A stretch of DNA of 64,000 nucleotides from Negativicutes bacterium (lineage in GTDB: Bacteria > Bacillota_C > Negativicutes > Sporomusales_B > JARLHX01). The stretch lies in contig JARLHX010000009.1 of assembly GCA_031292035.1 (NCBI GenBank), positions 62,001 through 126,000 on the forward strand, written 5' to 3'. The notes beneath the pieces are model-generated. The model did no database searches. It had not been told where the DNA came from and saw only the letters and a list, made by a program, of their open reading frames with translations. Below are positions 35,023-45,480 of the stretch, piece by piece. The position numbers were made by a program, and so were the translations under genes. Every line of letters begins with the position of its first letter. Position 1 is the first letter of the stretch.

Positions 35023-35910
35023 GTGAAACCAAAAACCAACATTGGCGGTCAAGCGGTTATCGAGGGAGTCATGATGCGCGGGCCTGGCCATATTGCCACC
35101 GCCGTCCGCGAACCCTCCGGCAACATTGTCGTCAAAATGGAACCGCTGGTTACCATCGCTGACAAGTATCCTATACTGAAAAAGCCGATGCTACGCGGCG
35201 TAGTCGCCCTTACCGAGGCGCTCGTTTACGGGCTGAGGGCTTTGTCTTTTTCTGCTCAGGCGGCTGGAGAAGAGGGCGAGGAGCTTACTACGAAAGAAAT
35301 CGCCTTGACGATGGTGGTTGCCATTGGGTTGGCGATACTCCTTTTTGTCATAATCCCCACCTATGCGGCAAAATATATTCATAGTTCGGTTACCGATCCG
35401 CGGCTTCTGAATTTTTTTGAAGGCTTGCTGCGGCTGGCGATTTTCTTTGCCTATGTGGGCGGTATTTCGCTGCTCAAGGATATTCAACGGGTCTTCCAGT
35501 ATCACGGCGCAGAACATAAAACCATTCATGCCTATGAGGCCGGGGTACCCATGGAGGTCGAGCATGTCCGGCTCTTCAGCACCCTTCATCCCCGTTGCGG
35601 CACCAATTTTCTGCTGATTGTCATGATTGTCAGCATTTTTGTTTTTTCGTTTTTGGGCTGGCCTGACCTATGGGTACGGATCGCTACTAGGGTCGCGCTG
35701 TTGCCACTCATTGCCGGGATCGGCTATGAGATCATTCGCTTTGCTGGCAGGAGTGACGAACGGTGGGTGGCTTGCGCCATCACACCAGGCTTGTGGCTGC
35801 AAAAGCTGACTACCCGCGAACCAAGTGATGACCAGATCGAGGTTGCCATTAAGGCATTGGAAGCGGTGCGGCCCCAGGAGTCGAAAGAGGTGAAGGATCA
35901 TGCTGGATAA
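35023..35910 (+). CDS. DUF1385 membrane protein (YqhQ-like)
   Basis: A 295-residue protein of the DUF1385 family; function unknown. It opens with the invariant [14 protein letters not shown] segment, and several membrane helices follow (about residues 90-120, 140-155, 195-220, 225-240). [10 protein letters not shown] and HPRCGTNF are the other family motifs, the former with possible metal ligands. GTG 35023 follows GAGGGGAG. It overlaps prfA by 11 bases. Co-occurrence with prfA is common in Firmicutes. Confidence 0.9.
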   Translation: MKPKTNIGGQAVIEGVMMRGPGHIATAVREPSGNIVVKMEPLVTIADKYPILKKPMLRGVVALTEALVYGLRALSFSAQAAGEEGEELTTKEIALTMVVAIGLAILLFVIIPTYAAKYIHSSVTDPRLLNFFEGLLRLAIFFAYVGGISLLKDIQRVFQYHGAEHKTIHAYEAGVPMEVEHVRLFSTLHPRCGTNFLLIVMIVSIFVFSFLGWPDLWVRIATRVALLPLIAGIGYEIIRFAGRSDERWVACAITPGLWLQKLTTREPSDDQIEVAIKALEAVRPQESKEVKDHAG

Positions 35911-36967
35911 ACTGCAGGCAATTGAGGATAGATACGTCAACCTGGAGAAGCTGATCAGTGATCCGGCCGCCATGGCCGATATGGCCGAGTGGCAGAAAAA
36001 CACCAAGGCTCACTCCAAACTGACAGGCCTTGTCGATACATTCCGTGAGTACAAAAAAGTGCGGCAGGGCATGGATGATGCCCAGGAAATGCTGAAAGAT
36101 AAACTGGACGACGATTTTAAAGCGATGGTGGAGGCCGAACTGGCCGAACTGCGGGAACAGCGGATCAAGCTGGAGGGTGAACTGAAAATCATGCTCCTCC
36201 CGCGGGACCCCAGCGATGATAAGAACGTCATTATCGAGATTCGCGGCGGGGCCGGCGGGGATGAGGCGGCGTTATTTGCCGGCGATTTATTCCGCATGTA
36301 TACCCGTTATGCCGAAAACCGCGGCTGGAAAACCGAAGTATTGGATGCCAGCCCGACCGATTTGGGCGGTTTTAAGGAAGCGGTCTTTGTTATCGAAGGC
36401 GACGGGGCCTATTCACGCTTGAAATATGAGAGCGGCGTCCATCGGGTGCAGCGGGTACCGGCCACCGAAGCCAGCGGGAGGATTCATACCTCGACCGTGA
36501 CAGTAGCGGTGCTGGCGGAAGCGGAAGAGGTGGATATCGACATTAATCCCGGCGATCTTCGGATCGACACCTATTGCGCCAGCGGCGCCGGCGGCCAGCA
36601 TGTCAACAAGACGGAATCGGCGGTGCGGATTACTCATCTGCCCTCCGGGCTGGTGGTCCAGTGCCAGGATGAGAAATCCCAGCTGAAAAACCGAGCTGCG
36701 GCCATGCGGGTGCTTCGCGCCAAGTTGCTGGAAGCGGCCCAGGAGTCGCAACATGCCGAAGAGGCCAAGACCCGCAAGAGTCAAGTGGGAACAGGCGACC
36801 GCAGTGAGCGGATCCGCACCTATAATTTCCCCCAAGGCCGGGTCAGCGACCATCGTATCGGGTTGACTCTCCATCGCCTGGAATACATCCTGAACGGCGA
36901 TCTGGACGAGCTGCTCGATGCTCTCAGCACCGCGGCCGAGAGTGACCGTCTGAAACAGGTTGACTGA
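35900..36967 (+). CDS. prfA: Peptide chain release factor 1
   Basis: Reads UAA and UAG stops. The 355-residue protein has the RF1 anticodon-mimic [14 protein letters not shown] (PxT type, about residues 184-197) and the catalytic [13 protein letters not shown] with the methylated Gln (GGQ near residue 230). ATG 35900 lies within the end of the upstream gene, and prmC, which methylates this Gln, begins at the last base of its stop codon. Confidence 0.98.
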   Translation: MLDKLQAIEDRYVNLEKLISDPAAMADMAEWQKNTKAHSKLTGLVDTFREYKKVRQGMDDAQEMLKDKLDDDFKAMVEAELAELREQRIKLEGELKIMLLPRDPSDDKNVIIEIRGGAGGDEAALFAGDLFRMYTRYAENRGWKTEVLDASPTDLGGFKEAVFVIEGDGAYSRLKYESGVHRVQRVPATEASGRIHTSTVTVAVLAEAEEVDIDINPGDLRIDTYCASGAGGQHVNKTESAVRITHLPSGLVVQCQDEKSQLKNRAAAMRVLRAKLLEAAQESQHAEEAKTRKSQVGTGDRSERIRTYNFPQGRVSDHRIGLTLHRLEYILNGDLDELLDALSTAAESDRLKQVD

Positions 36968-37851
36968 TGATGAGTGACAAGCGTTGGACGATTGGCGCTA
37001 TTTTAACATGGACCAAGCAGTACTTTGAGGATAAGGGCGTGGACAATCCCCGCCTGGATGCTGAAGTGCTGCTTTCCCACATTCTAGGCAAGGATCGGCT
37101 GTATCTCTATGTGAATTTCGATCAGCCGCTGCAAACAGAAGAACTGGCGGTCTACCGCGAGGCGGTCAAGCGCCGGGCAATGCGCACCCCTGTTGCTTAC
37201 ATCGTCGGCCGGAAAGAATTCATGGGCCTGAATTTTTCCGTCACCCCGGCGGTGCTTATCCCCCGCCCGGACACCGAGGTGCTGGTCGAGACGGCGCTGA
37301 ACCGTCTCAAGGAAATGGAGCAGCCGCGTATTTTGGATCTTGGTACCGGCAGCGGCGCGATTGTTGTCAGCCTGCTCAATCGGCTGGCTAGCGCCCGGGG
37401 CGTTGCGGTCGATCTTTCAGCCGAAGCCCTCGCTGTAGCGGGGCACAACGCTGCTACACTTGGGGTGGCTGATCGCCTAGTCTTTCACCAGGGTGACCTT
37501 TGGGCGCCGGTGAAAGGACAAGCGTTTGACGCTATCATGAGTAATCCGCCTTATATCACGACCGCGGAGCTGGCCGGATTGGCCCCGGAAGTCAGGCAGG
37601 AACCCGGACTGGCTTTGGCCGGCGGAGCTGACGGGCTTGATTTTTATCGCAGGATTGTGGCTGAGGGAGCCCATTATTTGAATCCAGACGGGTTTATCGC
37701 TTTGGAAGTCGGCGCTGGACAAGCCCCGGCGGTAGGCGCTCTGGCCGGAGAGGCCAGCGGCCTGAAAGCAGTGGAAGTTGTCCGGGACTATGCCGGGATT
37801 GAACGGGTTGTCGTCCTGGTTCGGAGGGTATTATGCGTACCGAATATTTGA
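36967..37851 (+). CDS. prmC: Release factor glutamine methyltransferase
   Basis: Methylates the GGQ Gln of release factors. In 294 residues the SAM loop is ILDLGTGSGAIVVSL (about residues 120-134) and the substrate-binding motif is NPPYIT (about residue 193). ATG 36967 overlaps the prfA stop by one base; ATG 36970 is equally possible. It overlaps tsaC by 19 bases. Confidence 0.96.
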   Translation: MMSDKRWTIGAILTWTKQYFEDKGVDNPRLDAEVLLSHILGKDRLYLYVNFDQPLQTEELAVYREAVKRRAMRTPVAYIVGRKEFMGLNFSVTPAVLIPRPDTEVLVETALNRLKEMEQPRILDLGTGSGAIVVSLLNRLASARGVAVDLSAEALAVAGHNAATLGVADRLVFHQGDLWAPVKGQAFDAIMSNPPYITTAELAGLAPEVRQEPGLALAGGADGLDFYRRIVAEGAHYLNPDGFIALEVGAGQAPAVGALAGEASGLKAVEVVRDYAGIERVVVLVRRVLCVPNI

Positions 37852-38876
37852 TTGTTGATAGCGATCATCCTGATATCCAGGCATTGTCGCAGGCTGCCGA
37901 TGTGCTCCGGAAGGGGGGGCTTGTCGCCTTTCCCACCGAAACTGTTTACGGTCTGGGGGCCAATGGACTCGATCCGCACGCCGTGGCCGGAATTTTTGCC
38001 GCCAAGGGGCGTCCTGGCGACAATCCATTGATTTTACATATTGCTGAAGCGCGTGAGGTGGCAAAACTGGCCCGGTGCGTGCCGGCCAACGCCCGGGCGC
38101 TGATGGAGACCTACTGGCCGGGACCGCTGACGCTGGTTCTGGAGCGAACCAAAGCCGTCCCGGACGCCGTCACCAGTGGCCTGGACACTGTCGCTATTCG
38201 CCTGCCGGACTCGGTGGTGGCCAGGGAATTGATTCAGCTGGCCGGAGTGCCGTTAGCCGCCCCCAGCGCCAACACTTCGGGGCGGCCAAGTCCGACCACC
38301 GCTCAGGACGTTTTGGCCGATCTTGACGGTAAAATTAACATGGTTGTGGACGCAGGGCCTTGTCATATCGGCGTGGAGTCGACGGTGGTGGACTGCACCA
38401 CACCAGTGCCAACCCTGCTGAGACCAGGCGGGATTACGCTGGAAATGCTGCTGGCGACCCTGGGTGAGGTGGAAGTTGATCCAGGACTTAGCGACGAGGG
38501 GATGGTCGCCCGCGCCCCTGGCATGAAATACACCCACTACGCTCCGGCGGCGCCGATGATTCTCCTGGAGGGGGAATACCCGGCTATAGCGACGGCCATC
38601 GCCCGCGAAGCAACCGCGGCCCTGGCTGAAGGCAAACGGGTCGGGGCGGTGGCGGCGGCAGAGACCATTCTGCCGGCAGGTGTGGTCGCGGCGTCTTATG
38701 GCTCACGGCATAACCCTGAGGAAATCGCTGCCAATCTCTATCAGGCGCTCAGGGTATTTGACAATCAGCCGGTGGATGTTATTTTTGCCGCCGGCACCGA
38801 TGAATCAGGATTGGGCCTGGCGGTCATGAATCGGCTGCGCAAGGCGGCCGGATACCACATTATTCGCTGCGAATGA
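37833..38876 (+). CDS. tsaC: L-threonylcarbamoyladenylate synthase
   Basis: Makes the intermediate for t6A37 of ANN-decoding tRNAs. The 347-residue long form (Sua5/YwlC type) has the YrdC domain (about residues 15-200; GLVAFPTETVYGLGANG, KGRPGDNPLI, SANTSGRPSPT) and a C-terminal Sua5 domain (about 215-345). GGAGGGTATT precedes ATG 37833. In Bacillus the same gene is followed by ywlD (mntP) and ywlE, as here. Confidence 0.96.
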   Translation: MRTEYLIVDSDHPDIQALSQAADVLRKGGLVAFPTETVYGLGANGLDPHAVAGIFAAKGRPGDNPLILHIAEAREVAKLARCVPANARALMETYWPGPLTLVLERTKAVPDAVTSGLDTVAIRLPDSVVARELIQLAGVPLAAPSANTSGRPSPTTAQDVLADLDGKINMVVDAGPCHIGVESTVVDCTTPVPTLLRPGGITLEMLLATLGEVEVDPGLSDEGMVARAPGMKYTHYAPAAPMILLEGEYPAIATAIAREATAALAEGKRVGAVAAAETILPAGVVAASYGSRHNPEEIAANLYQALRVFDNQPVDVIFAAGTDESGLGLAVMNRLRKAAGYHIIRCE

Positions 38877-38979
38877 TTTTGCCAAGTGAAAACATCGCAC
38901 GAATGGCCGTTTTCCAGGCAAGTCTGCTGCCAGCCTCCGCTTCTTGCCTAATAGCTTGCCTATTCTCGCTACCGCGAAG

Positions 38980-39008
38980 TTGACAATTCCGGTTGTAAAC
39001 TGTAATAT
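38980..39008 (+). promoter_or_regulatory. Promoter of tRNA-Gln
   Basis: TTGACA (38980-38985), 17-base spacer, TAATAT (39003-39008), 20 bases before the mature tRNA. Confidence 0.85.
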
Positions 39009-39027
39009 ATATTTATGTCATTAATAC

Positions 39028-39101
39028 TGGGGCGTCGCCAAGCGGTAAGGCACTGGACTCTGACTCCAGCATCCTAGGTTCGAATCCTAGCGCCCCAGCC
39101 A
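39028..39101 (+). tRNA. tRNA-Gln (anticodon CUG)
   Basis: A full cloverleaf: acceptor TGGGGCG/CGCCCCA, D-arm with AAGCGGTAAGG, anticodon stem CTGGA/TCCAG with loop CTCTGAC (anticodon CTG), T-arm CCTAG-GTTCGAAT-CCTAG, and an encoded CCA end. The sequence is a single copy in this window, with its own promoter and terminator. Confidence 0.95.
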
Positions 39102-39157
39102 TTTTTTCTACCCACTTGTCTGGTGAAACCCGAGAGCTGTTGGCAATCTGTTCTTAT

Positions 39158-39185
39158 GACTCTAGCGCTGCTAGAGTCTTTTTTA
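39158..39185 (+). terminator. Terminator after tRNA-Gln
   Basis: Perfect 9-bp stem GACTCTAGC/GCTAGAGTC, loop GCT, then six T. Confidence 0.9.
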
Positions 39186-39285
39186 TTGCCTGCGGCCAAG
39201 GCAGGTGTGGCGAAGGCCCTATGTATTAATGGCGACTATCCCGCTCTGGTGGTTCATATATATTATCCAGGCGGAGGTGAAAAGA

Positions 39286-39888
39286 TTGAGTCTGCTGGAA
39301 TTGTTCGTACTCAGCGTCGCCCTTGGCACCGACTTGGCGTCAGTGGCTATTCCCATCGGGATGAACCGGGTGCGCCTGCGGGTTATTTTGCGTGCGGCGA
39401 CGGTGTTTGCCGTTTTTCATATCCTGATGATTCTTTCCGGATATCACATCGGGCATTGGCTGGGCAGTGTGGTTGAACATGTCGGGACATTTCATATTGA
39501 TTGGCCGGCAGCGGCAGTGCAGGATTGGGCCAGCGCCATCGGAGCGCTGGTGCTGGCATCGCTGGGAATCCATATGATCAGGGAAAACCTGAACGGGGGC
39601 GGCGGAAATGGGGCGCTGGGTCATCCTCTGCAGGGACTGACCTTGATGGCCTTGGCGATGAGCGTCAGTTTGGATGCATTGGCGGCGGGGTTCAGTATGG
39701 GGATGATGGACGTCGATCTAGTGCTGTTGAGTGTCGTCCTTGGGATGGTCATTTTTGGCATTGCGGTTGTCAGTCTGGGGCTGGGGCGGCGCTGCGGCCG
39801 CCTGGCTGGGAGCAGGGCTGAATTGGTTGGAGGGTTGGTGTTAATTGCACTTTCGCTACATATTTTTTGGACAGCATTGAGTAGCTGA
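39286..39888 (+). CDS. mntP: Manganese efflux pump MntP-like protein
   Basis: A 200-residue membrane protein with about six helices in two repeats. The paired Asp motifs GTDLASVAIPIGM (first half) and SVSLDALAAGFSMG (second half) are the MntP signature and probably the metal path. TTG 39286 is the start: GGAGGTGA lies 6 bases upstream and the longer frame from 39205 has no site. No yybP-ykoY riboswitch was recognised upstream. Equivalent of Bacillus ywlD by position and sequence. Confidence 0.9.
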   Translation: MSLLELFVLSVALGTDLASVAIPIGMNRVRLRVILRAATVFAVFHILMILSGYHIGHWLGSVVEHVGTFHIDWPAAAVQDWASAIGALVLASLGIHMIRENLNGGGGNGALGHPLQGLTLMALAMSVSLDALAAGFSMGMMDVDLVLLSVVLGMVIFGIAVVSLGLGRRCGRLAGSRAELVGGLVLIALSLHIFWTALSS

Positions 39889-39987
39889 TGAGTCTGCGGA
39901 GGATTTGCCTGCATTCTCGCCGGTTTGTAATCGCCGCGAGATATGATAAAATATTGGCGGATATACTATAGGGAGGATCTTTACATC

Positions 39988-40455
39988 ATGCTGCGCATTT
40001 TGGTGATTTGTACCGGCAATACTTGCCGTAGTCCGATGGCGGAAGCCCTTTTGAATGAAAAAATCCGCCAAAGTGGTCTCACTGATCAGGTGAAGGTTCT
40101 CTCAGCCGGGCTGTTCGCTGGCAGTGCTACGGCCTCAACCGGGGCCCAGGCGGCCATGGTTAAGCGGGGCCTGGACCTGGCGACGCATAAGTCGCGCCAG
40201 CTATTGCCTGAATATGTACAAGCAGCTGATCTGGTGCTTGCCATGACCCAGGCCCATAAAAGGGCAGTGCTGGCCCTAGTGCCTGAGGCTGGCGGCAAAA
40301 TACATACCTTGGCGGAATATGCAGGCTACCCGGAGGATGTGCCTGACCCCTTCGGCAGCGGTCCGGAAGTTTACGAGGCATGCGCGGCGGTGATTGCGGG
40401 GTTGCTGGACAAGGCCTGGCAAAAAATAGCGGCTTTGGCAGGAAAAACAGAATGA
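39988..40455 (+). CDS. ywlE: Low-molecular-weight phosphatase, protein-arginine phosphatase type
   Basis: A 155-residue phosphatase. The P-loop CTGNTCRSPMAEAL (residues 7-20) has Thr at the position that selects phospho-arginine in Bacillus YwlE, and DPFGSG near residue 116 contains the general-acid Asp. ATG 39988 follows GGGAGGA. YwlE opposes the McsB arginine kinase; no mcsB is in the window. Position between mntP and rpiB matches Bacillus ywlD-ywlE-ywlF. Confidence 0.92.
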   Translation: MLRILVICTGNTCRSPMAEALLNEKIRQSGLTDQVKVLSAGLFAGSATASTGAQAAMVKRGLDLATHKSRQLLPEYVQAADLVLAMTQAHKRAVLALVPEAGGKIHTLAEYAGYPEDVPDPFGSGPEVYEACAAVIAGLLDKAWQKIAALAGKTE

Positions 40456-40499
40456 ATGTAGAAACAATCTCGAATTGGTAAAGGGGGAATAAGGAAATT

Positions 40500-40937
40500 A
40501 TGTTAATTGCGATAGGCAGTGATCATGGCGGATTTCATCTGAAGGAAGAGATTAAAAAGTATTTCGAGGAACAGAAAATCCTTTTTCGCGATTTTGGCAC
40601 CCTTTCGTGTGATTCGGTAGATTATCCCGATATTTCCCGGGCTGTCGCCCAGGCGGTAGTTAGCGGCGAATGCACCCGGGGTATTTTGATTTGCGGTACA
40701 GGGATCGGGATCGGTATTGCAGCCAATAAAGTAAAGGGTATTCGTGCGGCGCTCTGTCACGACACCTTCTCGGCGCAGATGTCGCGGGAGCACAATGACG
40801 CCAACATCCTGACCATGGGTGAGCGGGTCGTTGGCACCGGGCTGGCTTTGGCGATTGTCGAGAAATGGCTTGCCAGTGAATTCGCCGGTGGTCGGCACGC
40901 CCGTCGGGTGGAGAAGATGATGGAGATCGAAAAGTAA
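40500..40937 (+). CDS. rpiB: Ribose 5-phosphate isomerase B
   Basis: Interconverts ribose 5-phosphate and ribulose 5-phosphate. The 145-residue RpiB/LacAB protein has GSDHGGFHLKEEIKKYF (residues 6-22), the catalytic-region CGTGIGIGIAANKVKGIRAA, and HNDANILTMGERV. Length is normal. AAGGGGGAATAAGG precedes ATG 40500. Confidence 0.96.
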   Translation: MLIAIGSDHGGFHLKEEIKKYFEEQKILFRDFGTLSCDSVDYPDISRAVAQAVVSGECTRGILICGTGIGIGIAANKVKGIRAALCHDTFSAQMSREHNDANILTMGERVVGTGLALAIVEKWLASEFAGGRHARRVEKMMEIEK

Positions 40938-40965
40938 GTCGAGTGAGCAGCGGAAGGTGATGGCC

Positions 40966-41541
40966 ATGGAAAAGGAACTCGACCTGTCAACCATCGGGCA
41001 GCAGGTTGCCGCCGCGGTGGAAGAATTGCTGACAGTGGCTGCCGTAAAACCAGGGCAGCTTTTCGTTGTGGGGTGCAGCACCAGTGAGGTTCGGGGGGCG
41101 AAAATCGGTTCAGCCGGCTCGGAGGAGGTCGCCAAGGCAATTTTGGCTGCTTTATCTTCTTGTTGTGCCAGCCGGCAGATTTGGCTGGCCATCCAATGCT
41201 GCGAACACCTCAACCGCGCACTGGTGGTGGAGCGGCAGGTGGTGACGCAGTTCGGCCTGGAAGAGGTCAGTGTCGTGCCGGTTCCCAAAGCCGGCGGCGC
41301 CTTAGCGGCTCAGGCCATGCGCGATTTTACCGACCCAGTTGTGGTGGAAACTGTTCAGGCCCACGCCGGAATGGATATAGGAGCTACTTTGATGGGCATG
41401 CACCTCAGGCGGGTGGCGGTACCTATCCGGTTGCAGCAAAAATATATCGGCCAGGCGCCCGTGACTGCGGCGCGCACCCGGCCCAAAATGATCGGCGGCG
41501 GGCGGGCCGTCTATGAAATGCCGTCATCCAGCTCAAATTAA
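40966..41541 (+). CDS. ywlG: TIGR01440 family protein (YwlG-like)
   Basis: A 191-residue conserved protein of unknown function (DUF436). Typical segments are [19 protein letters not shown] near the start, [14 protein letters not shown] in the middle, [28 protein letters not shown] towards the end. ATG 40966 is preferred as GGAAGGTG is 7 bases upstream. Nearly always found between rpiB and glyA in Firmicutes, as here. Confidence 0.9.
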   Translation: MEKELDLSTIGQQVAAAVEELLTVAAVKPGQLFVVGCSTSEVRGAKIGSAGSEEVAKAILAALSSCCASRQIWLAIQCCEHLNRALVVERQVVTQFGLEEVSVVPVPKAGGALAAQAMRDFTDPVVVETVQAHAGMDIGATLMGMHLRRVAVPIRLQQKYIGQAPVTAARTRPKMIGGGRAVYEMPSSSSN

Positions 41542-41552
41542 AGGAGGAAAAC

Positions 41553-42797
41553 ATGAAAGTACTTTCCGGAATTGATCCCGAAGTAGCCCGCGCGATTCAG
41601 GCAGAACGGTCGCGCCAGCAGCACAACATTGAACTGATAGCCTCGGAAAATTTTGTTTCTAAGGCTGTTCTTGAAGCACAAGGGTCAGTTCTGACAAACA
41701 AATACGCCGAAGGTTACCCTGGTCACCGCTATTATGGAGGCTGCGAGCATGTCGATGTTGTCGAGCAGTTGGCCATCGACCGGGCTAAGGCGTTGTTCGG
41801 GGCCGAACATGCCAACGTCCAGCCACACTCCGGCGCCCAGGCCAACACGGCGGTATATTTTGCCTTTCTCCAGCCAGGAGATGTCATTCTGGGCATGAAT
41901 CTGGCTCACGGGGGCCATTTGACCCACGGTAGTCCAGTCAATATTTCCGGCAAGTATTTTAAAATCGTGCCATATGGTGTCGATGCCGCGACCCAGCGGA
42001 TCGACTATGATGAACTGCGCCGTCTGGCCCTGGAGAATCGGCCCAAGATGATGGTAGCCGGGGCCAGCGCTTATCCGCGGATTATTGATTTTGCCCGCAT
42101 GGGAGAAATCGCCCGGGAATGCGGGGCGATGCTAATGGTGGACATGGCCCATATTGCCGGACTGGTGGCTGCCGGGCTGCATCCGTCGCCTGTGCCGCAT
42201 GCCGACATTGTCACTACCACGACCCATAAGACGCTGCGCGGACCGCGGGGCGGGATGATTCTCTGCAAACAGCAATACGCCAAAGCGGTGGACAAGGCTA
42301 TTTTTCCCGGAACCCAGGGAGGTCCGTTGATGCATGTTGTCGCCGCCAAGGCGGTGGCGCTGAAAGAGGCGATGAGCGAGGAATTTGTCTTGTATCAAGG
42401 GCAGATCCTGCAAAATGCCAAGGTGTTGGCTGAGAAACTCCTCCAGGAGGGCTTCCAGCTGGTCTCCAGCGGCACGGACAACCATTTGATGCTGGTTGAT
42501 CTCAGGAGCCATAAACTCACCGGCAAGGTCGCCGAAAAGCTGCTGGATGAAGTGGGTGTCACTGTAAATAAAAACACCATCCCCTTTGACCCCGAAAGCC
42601 CGTTTGTGACCAGCGGTATTCGTATCGGCACACCGGCCATGACGTCGCGGGGAATGAAGGAAGATGCTATGGTGACCATTGGCGATATTATTGCCTTGGT
42701 GCTGAAAAACCCCGATGATTCGGCGGCGAAAGAACGGGCCGTAGCGATGGTCGGCGAATTATGCAGGAAATATCCGCTGTATGCCGAAGAGGAATAA
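41553..42797 (+). CDS. glyA: Serine hydroxymethyltransferase
   Basis: Interconverts serine and glycine with tetrahydrofolate. The 414 residues show [11 protein letters not shown] at the start, the H-Y-G region [12 protein letters not shown], and the PLP lysine in [14 protein letters not shown] (about residue 230). Length is standard. AAAGGAGGAAAAC precedes the ATG. Confidence 0.98.
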   Translation: MKVLSGIDPEVARAIQAERSRQQHNIELIASENFVSKAVLEAQGSVLTNKYAEGYPGHRYYGGCEHVDVVEQLAIDRAKALFGAEHANVQPHSGAQANTAVYFAFLQPGDVILGMNLAHGGHLTHGSPVNISGKYFKIVPYGVDAATQRIDYDELRRLALENRPKMMVAGASAYPRIIDFARMGEIARECGAMLMVDMAHIAGLVAAGLHPSPVPHADIVTTTTHKTLRGPRGGMILCKQQYAKAVDKAIFPGTQGGPLMHVVAAKAVALKEAMSEEFVLYQGQILQNAKVLAEKLLQEGFQLVSSGTDNHLMLVDLRSHKLTGKVAEKLLDEVGVTVNKNTIPFDPESPFVTSGIRIGTPAMTSRGMKEDAMVTIGDIIALVLKNPDDSAAKERAVAMVGELCRKYPLYAEEE

Positions 42798-42824
42798 GAA
42801 AAGACGAAATTGGAGCTGATATTT

Positions 42825-43451
42825 ATGCATGTGAGAGTGATTGACCATCCGCTGATTCAGCATAAATTGTCGTTCATTCGCGATGTCCGAACAGGAACGA
42901 AGGAATTTCGCGAACTGCTGGAAGAGATCGCAATGCTGATGGCTTTCGAGATTACCCGCAATCTGCCGCTGACCGAGATGGAGATTGAAACCCCGGTGGC
43001 TAAGTGCAGCTGCAAAGTGCTGGCAGGCAAAAAACTGGCAGTTGTTCCCATCCTGCGGGCCGGGCTGGGCATGGTGAATGGAGTGGTACGGCTTATACCG
43101 GCGGCAAAAGTGGGACATATCGGCGTCTACCGCGATCCGGAGTCCCTGCAGCCTGTTGAATATTACTGTAAATTGCCCAGCGATGTCGCCGAGCGGGAGA
43201 TTGTCATTATCGACCCGATGCTGGCTACCGGCGGGTCGGCCATTGCCGCCATCGAAATGATCAAACGCAAAGGCGGCAAGCATATCAAGCTGATGTGCTT
43301 GGTGGCAGCGCCGGAGGGCATCCTGGCCATCAACGAGAGTCATCCCGATGTCGAGATTTTCACTGCGGCGGTGGATGAGTGCCTGAACGACCACGGCTAT
43401 ATCGTGCCTGGTCTCGGCGACGCCGGCGACCGGATCTTCGGCACGAAATAG
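42825..43451 (+). CDS. upp: Uracil phosphoribosyltransferase
   Basis: Salvages uracil to UMP with PRPP. The 208-residue enzyme has the PRPP loop [16 protein letters not shown] (about residues 127-142) and the uracil-binding [18 protein letters not shown] at the C-terminus. ATG 42825 follows GGAGCTGATATTT. Gene order glyA-upp matches Bacillus, where the atp operon follows; here feoB follows on the other strand. Confidence 0.98.
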   Translation: MHVRVIDHPLIQHKLSFIRDVRTGTKEFRELLEEIAMLMAFEITRNLPLTEMEIETPVAKCSCKVLAGKKLAVVPILRAGLGMVNGVVRLIPAAKVGHIGVYRDPESLQPVEYYCKLPSDVAEREIVIIDPMLATGGSAIAAIEMIKRKGGKHIKLMCLVAAPEGILAINESHPDVEIFTAAVDECLNDHGYIVPGLGDAGDRIFGTK

Positions 43452-43514
43452 CAGTATGGCAAATCAGCAAAGATGATCTTCCGAAGGAACGGACTAATTA
43501 GTGATAAACGCAAC

Positions 43515-43552
43515 AAAACCCCTGCGGCCTGAGCTGCAGGGGTTTATCTTTA
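43515..43552. terminator. Bidirectional terminator between upp and feoB
   Basis: AAAACCCCTGC with GCAGGGGTTTA, loop of about 10, between two converging genes. Confidence 0.85.
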
Positions 43553-43566
43553 TTATTCGACAGATT

Positions 43567-45480
43567 TTATATAAATAGCCGGCCGATATTGAAGGCCAAA
43601 ATTCCAAGTAGAAGTGAAAGGAATACACTGCCGTAAACGCTGAGTATTGCCATTGACCAGTTACGCATTTCTTGGTAGATGGTGATAACAGTCGCCAGAC
43701 AGGGGATATAGGTCATATAGACCACCAGGAATGTGAAGGCCGCCAGTGGCGAAATATGAGCCGCCATAACCTGCCCGAGGTTGCCGCTTTCTGAGGTGGC
43801 ATGGTAAATGACGCCAAGAGCCGTGAGGGCCGACTCTTTGGCAGGGATACCCATAATTAAGGCGACAATCAACTGCCAGTTGAGTCCCAGCAGCATGCCA
43901 AACGGTTCAATGGCCTGGCCGATATGGGCGATATAGCTCTGCTCGAAATCGCCTTGGGGGAAGGTGGAGAGAAACCAGATCAGCACCGAGGAATAGATGA
44001 TGACGTTGCGGATGCGGTGCAAGAAGCCGAGGGTTCGGCGGCTGGTGCCAATAAGCAGGCTCTTTAGTTGCGGCAGGTGATAAACCGGCACTTCAGTCAT
44101 AAAGCCTGACGATTCTTCCTGTGGGACGAAATAGCGTACCAAAAAAGCGGTGAGGGCCATCATGGCAACACTGATTCCGAGCAGGACCAGCATGACCACC
44201 GTAGCCTCAAGAGAAGGGAAAAAAGCCGAAACCATAAACACCATAACTCCCAGCCTGGCCGAGCAAGGGGCGAAAGTACTAGCCAAGACTGCCACCATCC
44301 GGTCGTAGCGGCTGGTTAAAATACGGGAGGCCAGGATACCGTCTATGTTGCAACTGTAGCCGGCCACCAGGGGGATAAATATTTTGCCGTTCAGGCCAAT
44401 GGCGCTCATTACCCGATCCATCAGGAAGGCGACTCGCACGATATAGCCGCTGTCTTGAATGAGGCTGTACACCAAAAAAAAGATGGCAATCTGCGGCAGG
44501 AAGCCGAGGGTCGCACCGATGCCGTTAAGCAGGCCGTCAGCAAGCAGGCTGATCAGGATGGCCGGGACACCCCAGGCGGGGAGAACATCCCGCGACAAAT
44601 CCCCCAGACTGCTGAAGGCGTCACCAATCCACTGCGACAACGGACGGCTGACCGAAAAGGTCAGAAAAAAAAGAATGGCGAACACCACAATCATGATTGG
44701 GACGCCGGCCACGCGGTGGAGGGCCCAGTAGTCGATTTTATCAGTCAGTGATTCGGTGGCGTGATGCACCATGCACTGGGCGGTGATTTCCGCCGCAGAG
44801 GCATAGCGGGTATTGATGATTTCAACCTGAAGCTCTTCAGCCTGTTCTTCCACAGCTTCGACCGCCAGCCAACGATGGCTGCCGATCTGGGAGGCGGACA
44901 GGTGTTTTTCAGCGTCGGTTATCGCTTGCTCGATATGGGGCGCATAGTGTACTCGATAGGGATTGAGGGGATAGGTACCATCGGCGACGGCGATTATAGG
45001 CTGAAATAAATCGGCGGTCGCCTGCGTGCCAGTGGCGACCGTCGGGATGACCGGCACGCCCAAAAGGCCGGCCAGTCTTTCGTGGTCGATCTCCATGCCG
45101 TGCTCGGCGGCGGCATCCATTTTATTGAGGACAACTACCGCCCGTTGATAGCGCTCCAGTACCTCCAGAACAAGATAAAGATTGCGCTCAAGATTTAAGG
45201 AATCGACCACCAACAGAGGTATATCAGGTTCCTCGGAATGGAGATACTTGTCGGTTGTTATTTCTTCGTAGGTGCTGTGGCCAAAACCATAAATGCCCGG
45301 AAGATCGGTGAAGCTAATCTTCCGGCCAGTGTATTCCACCAGAACGCTACAGGCTTCGGTGGTTTTGCCGCACCAGTTTCCGATGACCTGGGCGGAGCCG
45401 GTCAAAGCATTAAAGAGGGCGCTTTTGCCGACATTGGGATTGCCGAGGACGGCGACGGCAATGGTTTCTTTTGTCATCAT
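43567..45480 (-). CDS. feoB: Ferrous iron transport protein B
   Basis: A 637-residue Fe(II) transporter. The N-terminal G domain has GNPNVGKSALFNAL (G1, residues 12-25), TDLPGIYGFGHST (G3) and LNKMDAA (G4), followed by about 8 membrane helices with Gate motifs (VAGYSCNIDGILASR, CSARLGVMV; PCLATV in the C-terminal part). It is shorter than the E. coli protein (773) but complete at both ends. ATG 45480 overlaps the feoA stop by 4 bases. Controlled probably by Fur. Confidence 0.95.
   Translation of the reverse strand: MMTKETIAVAVLGNPNVGKSALFNALTGSAQVIGNWCGKTTEACSVLVEYTGRKISFTDLPGIYGFGHSTYEEITTDKYLHSEEPDIPLLVVDSLNLERNLYLVLEVLERYQRAVVVLNKMDAAAEHGMEIDHERLAGLLGVPVIPTVATGTQATADLFQPIIAVADGTYPLNPYRVHYAPHIEQAITDAEKHLSASQIGSHRWLAVEAVEEQAEELQVEIINTRYASAAEITAQCMVHHATESLTDKIDYWALHRVAGVPIMIVVFAILFFLTFSVSRPLSQWIGDAFSSLGDLSRDVLPAWGVPAILISLLADGLLNGIGATLGFLPQIAIFFLVYSLIQDSGYIVRVAFLMDRVMSAIGLNGKIFIPLVAGYSCNIDGILASRILTSRYDRMVAVLASTFAPCSARLGVMVFMVSAFFPSLEATVVMLVLLGISVAMMALTAFLVRYFVPQEESSGFMTEVPVYHLPQLKSLLIGTSRRTLGFLHRIRNVIIYSSVLIWFLSTFPQGDFEQSYIAHIGQAIEPFGMLLGLNWQLIVALIMGIPAKESALTALGVIYHATSESGNLGQVMAAHISPLAAFTFLVVYMTYIPCLATVITIYQEMRNWSMAILSVYGSVFLSLLLGILAFNIGRLFI

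Noticed and set aside
38877..38979. Missing spoIIR next to tsaC
   Set aside because: Only about 100 bases lie between tsaC and the tRNA promoter; no remnant is visible, so this is a gene-order difference and not a pseudogene.
39102..39285. Possible manganese (yybP-ykoY) riboswitch upstream of mntP
   Set aside because: The hairpin with six T is explained as the tRNA terminator, and the GGGGAGUA core of the riboswitch is absent.
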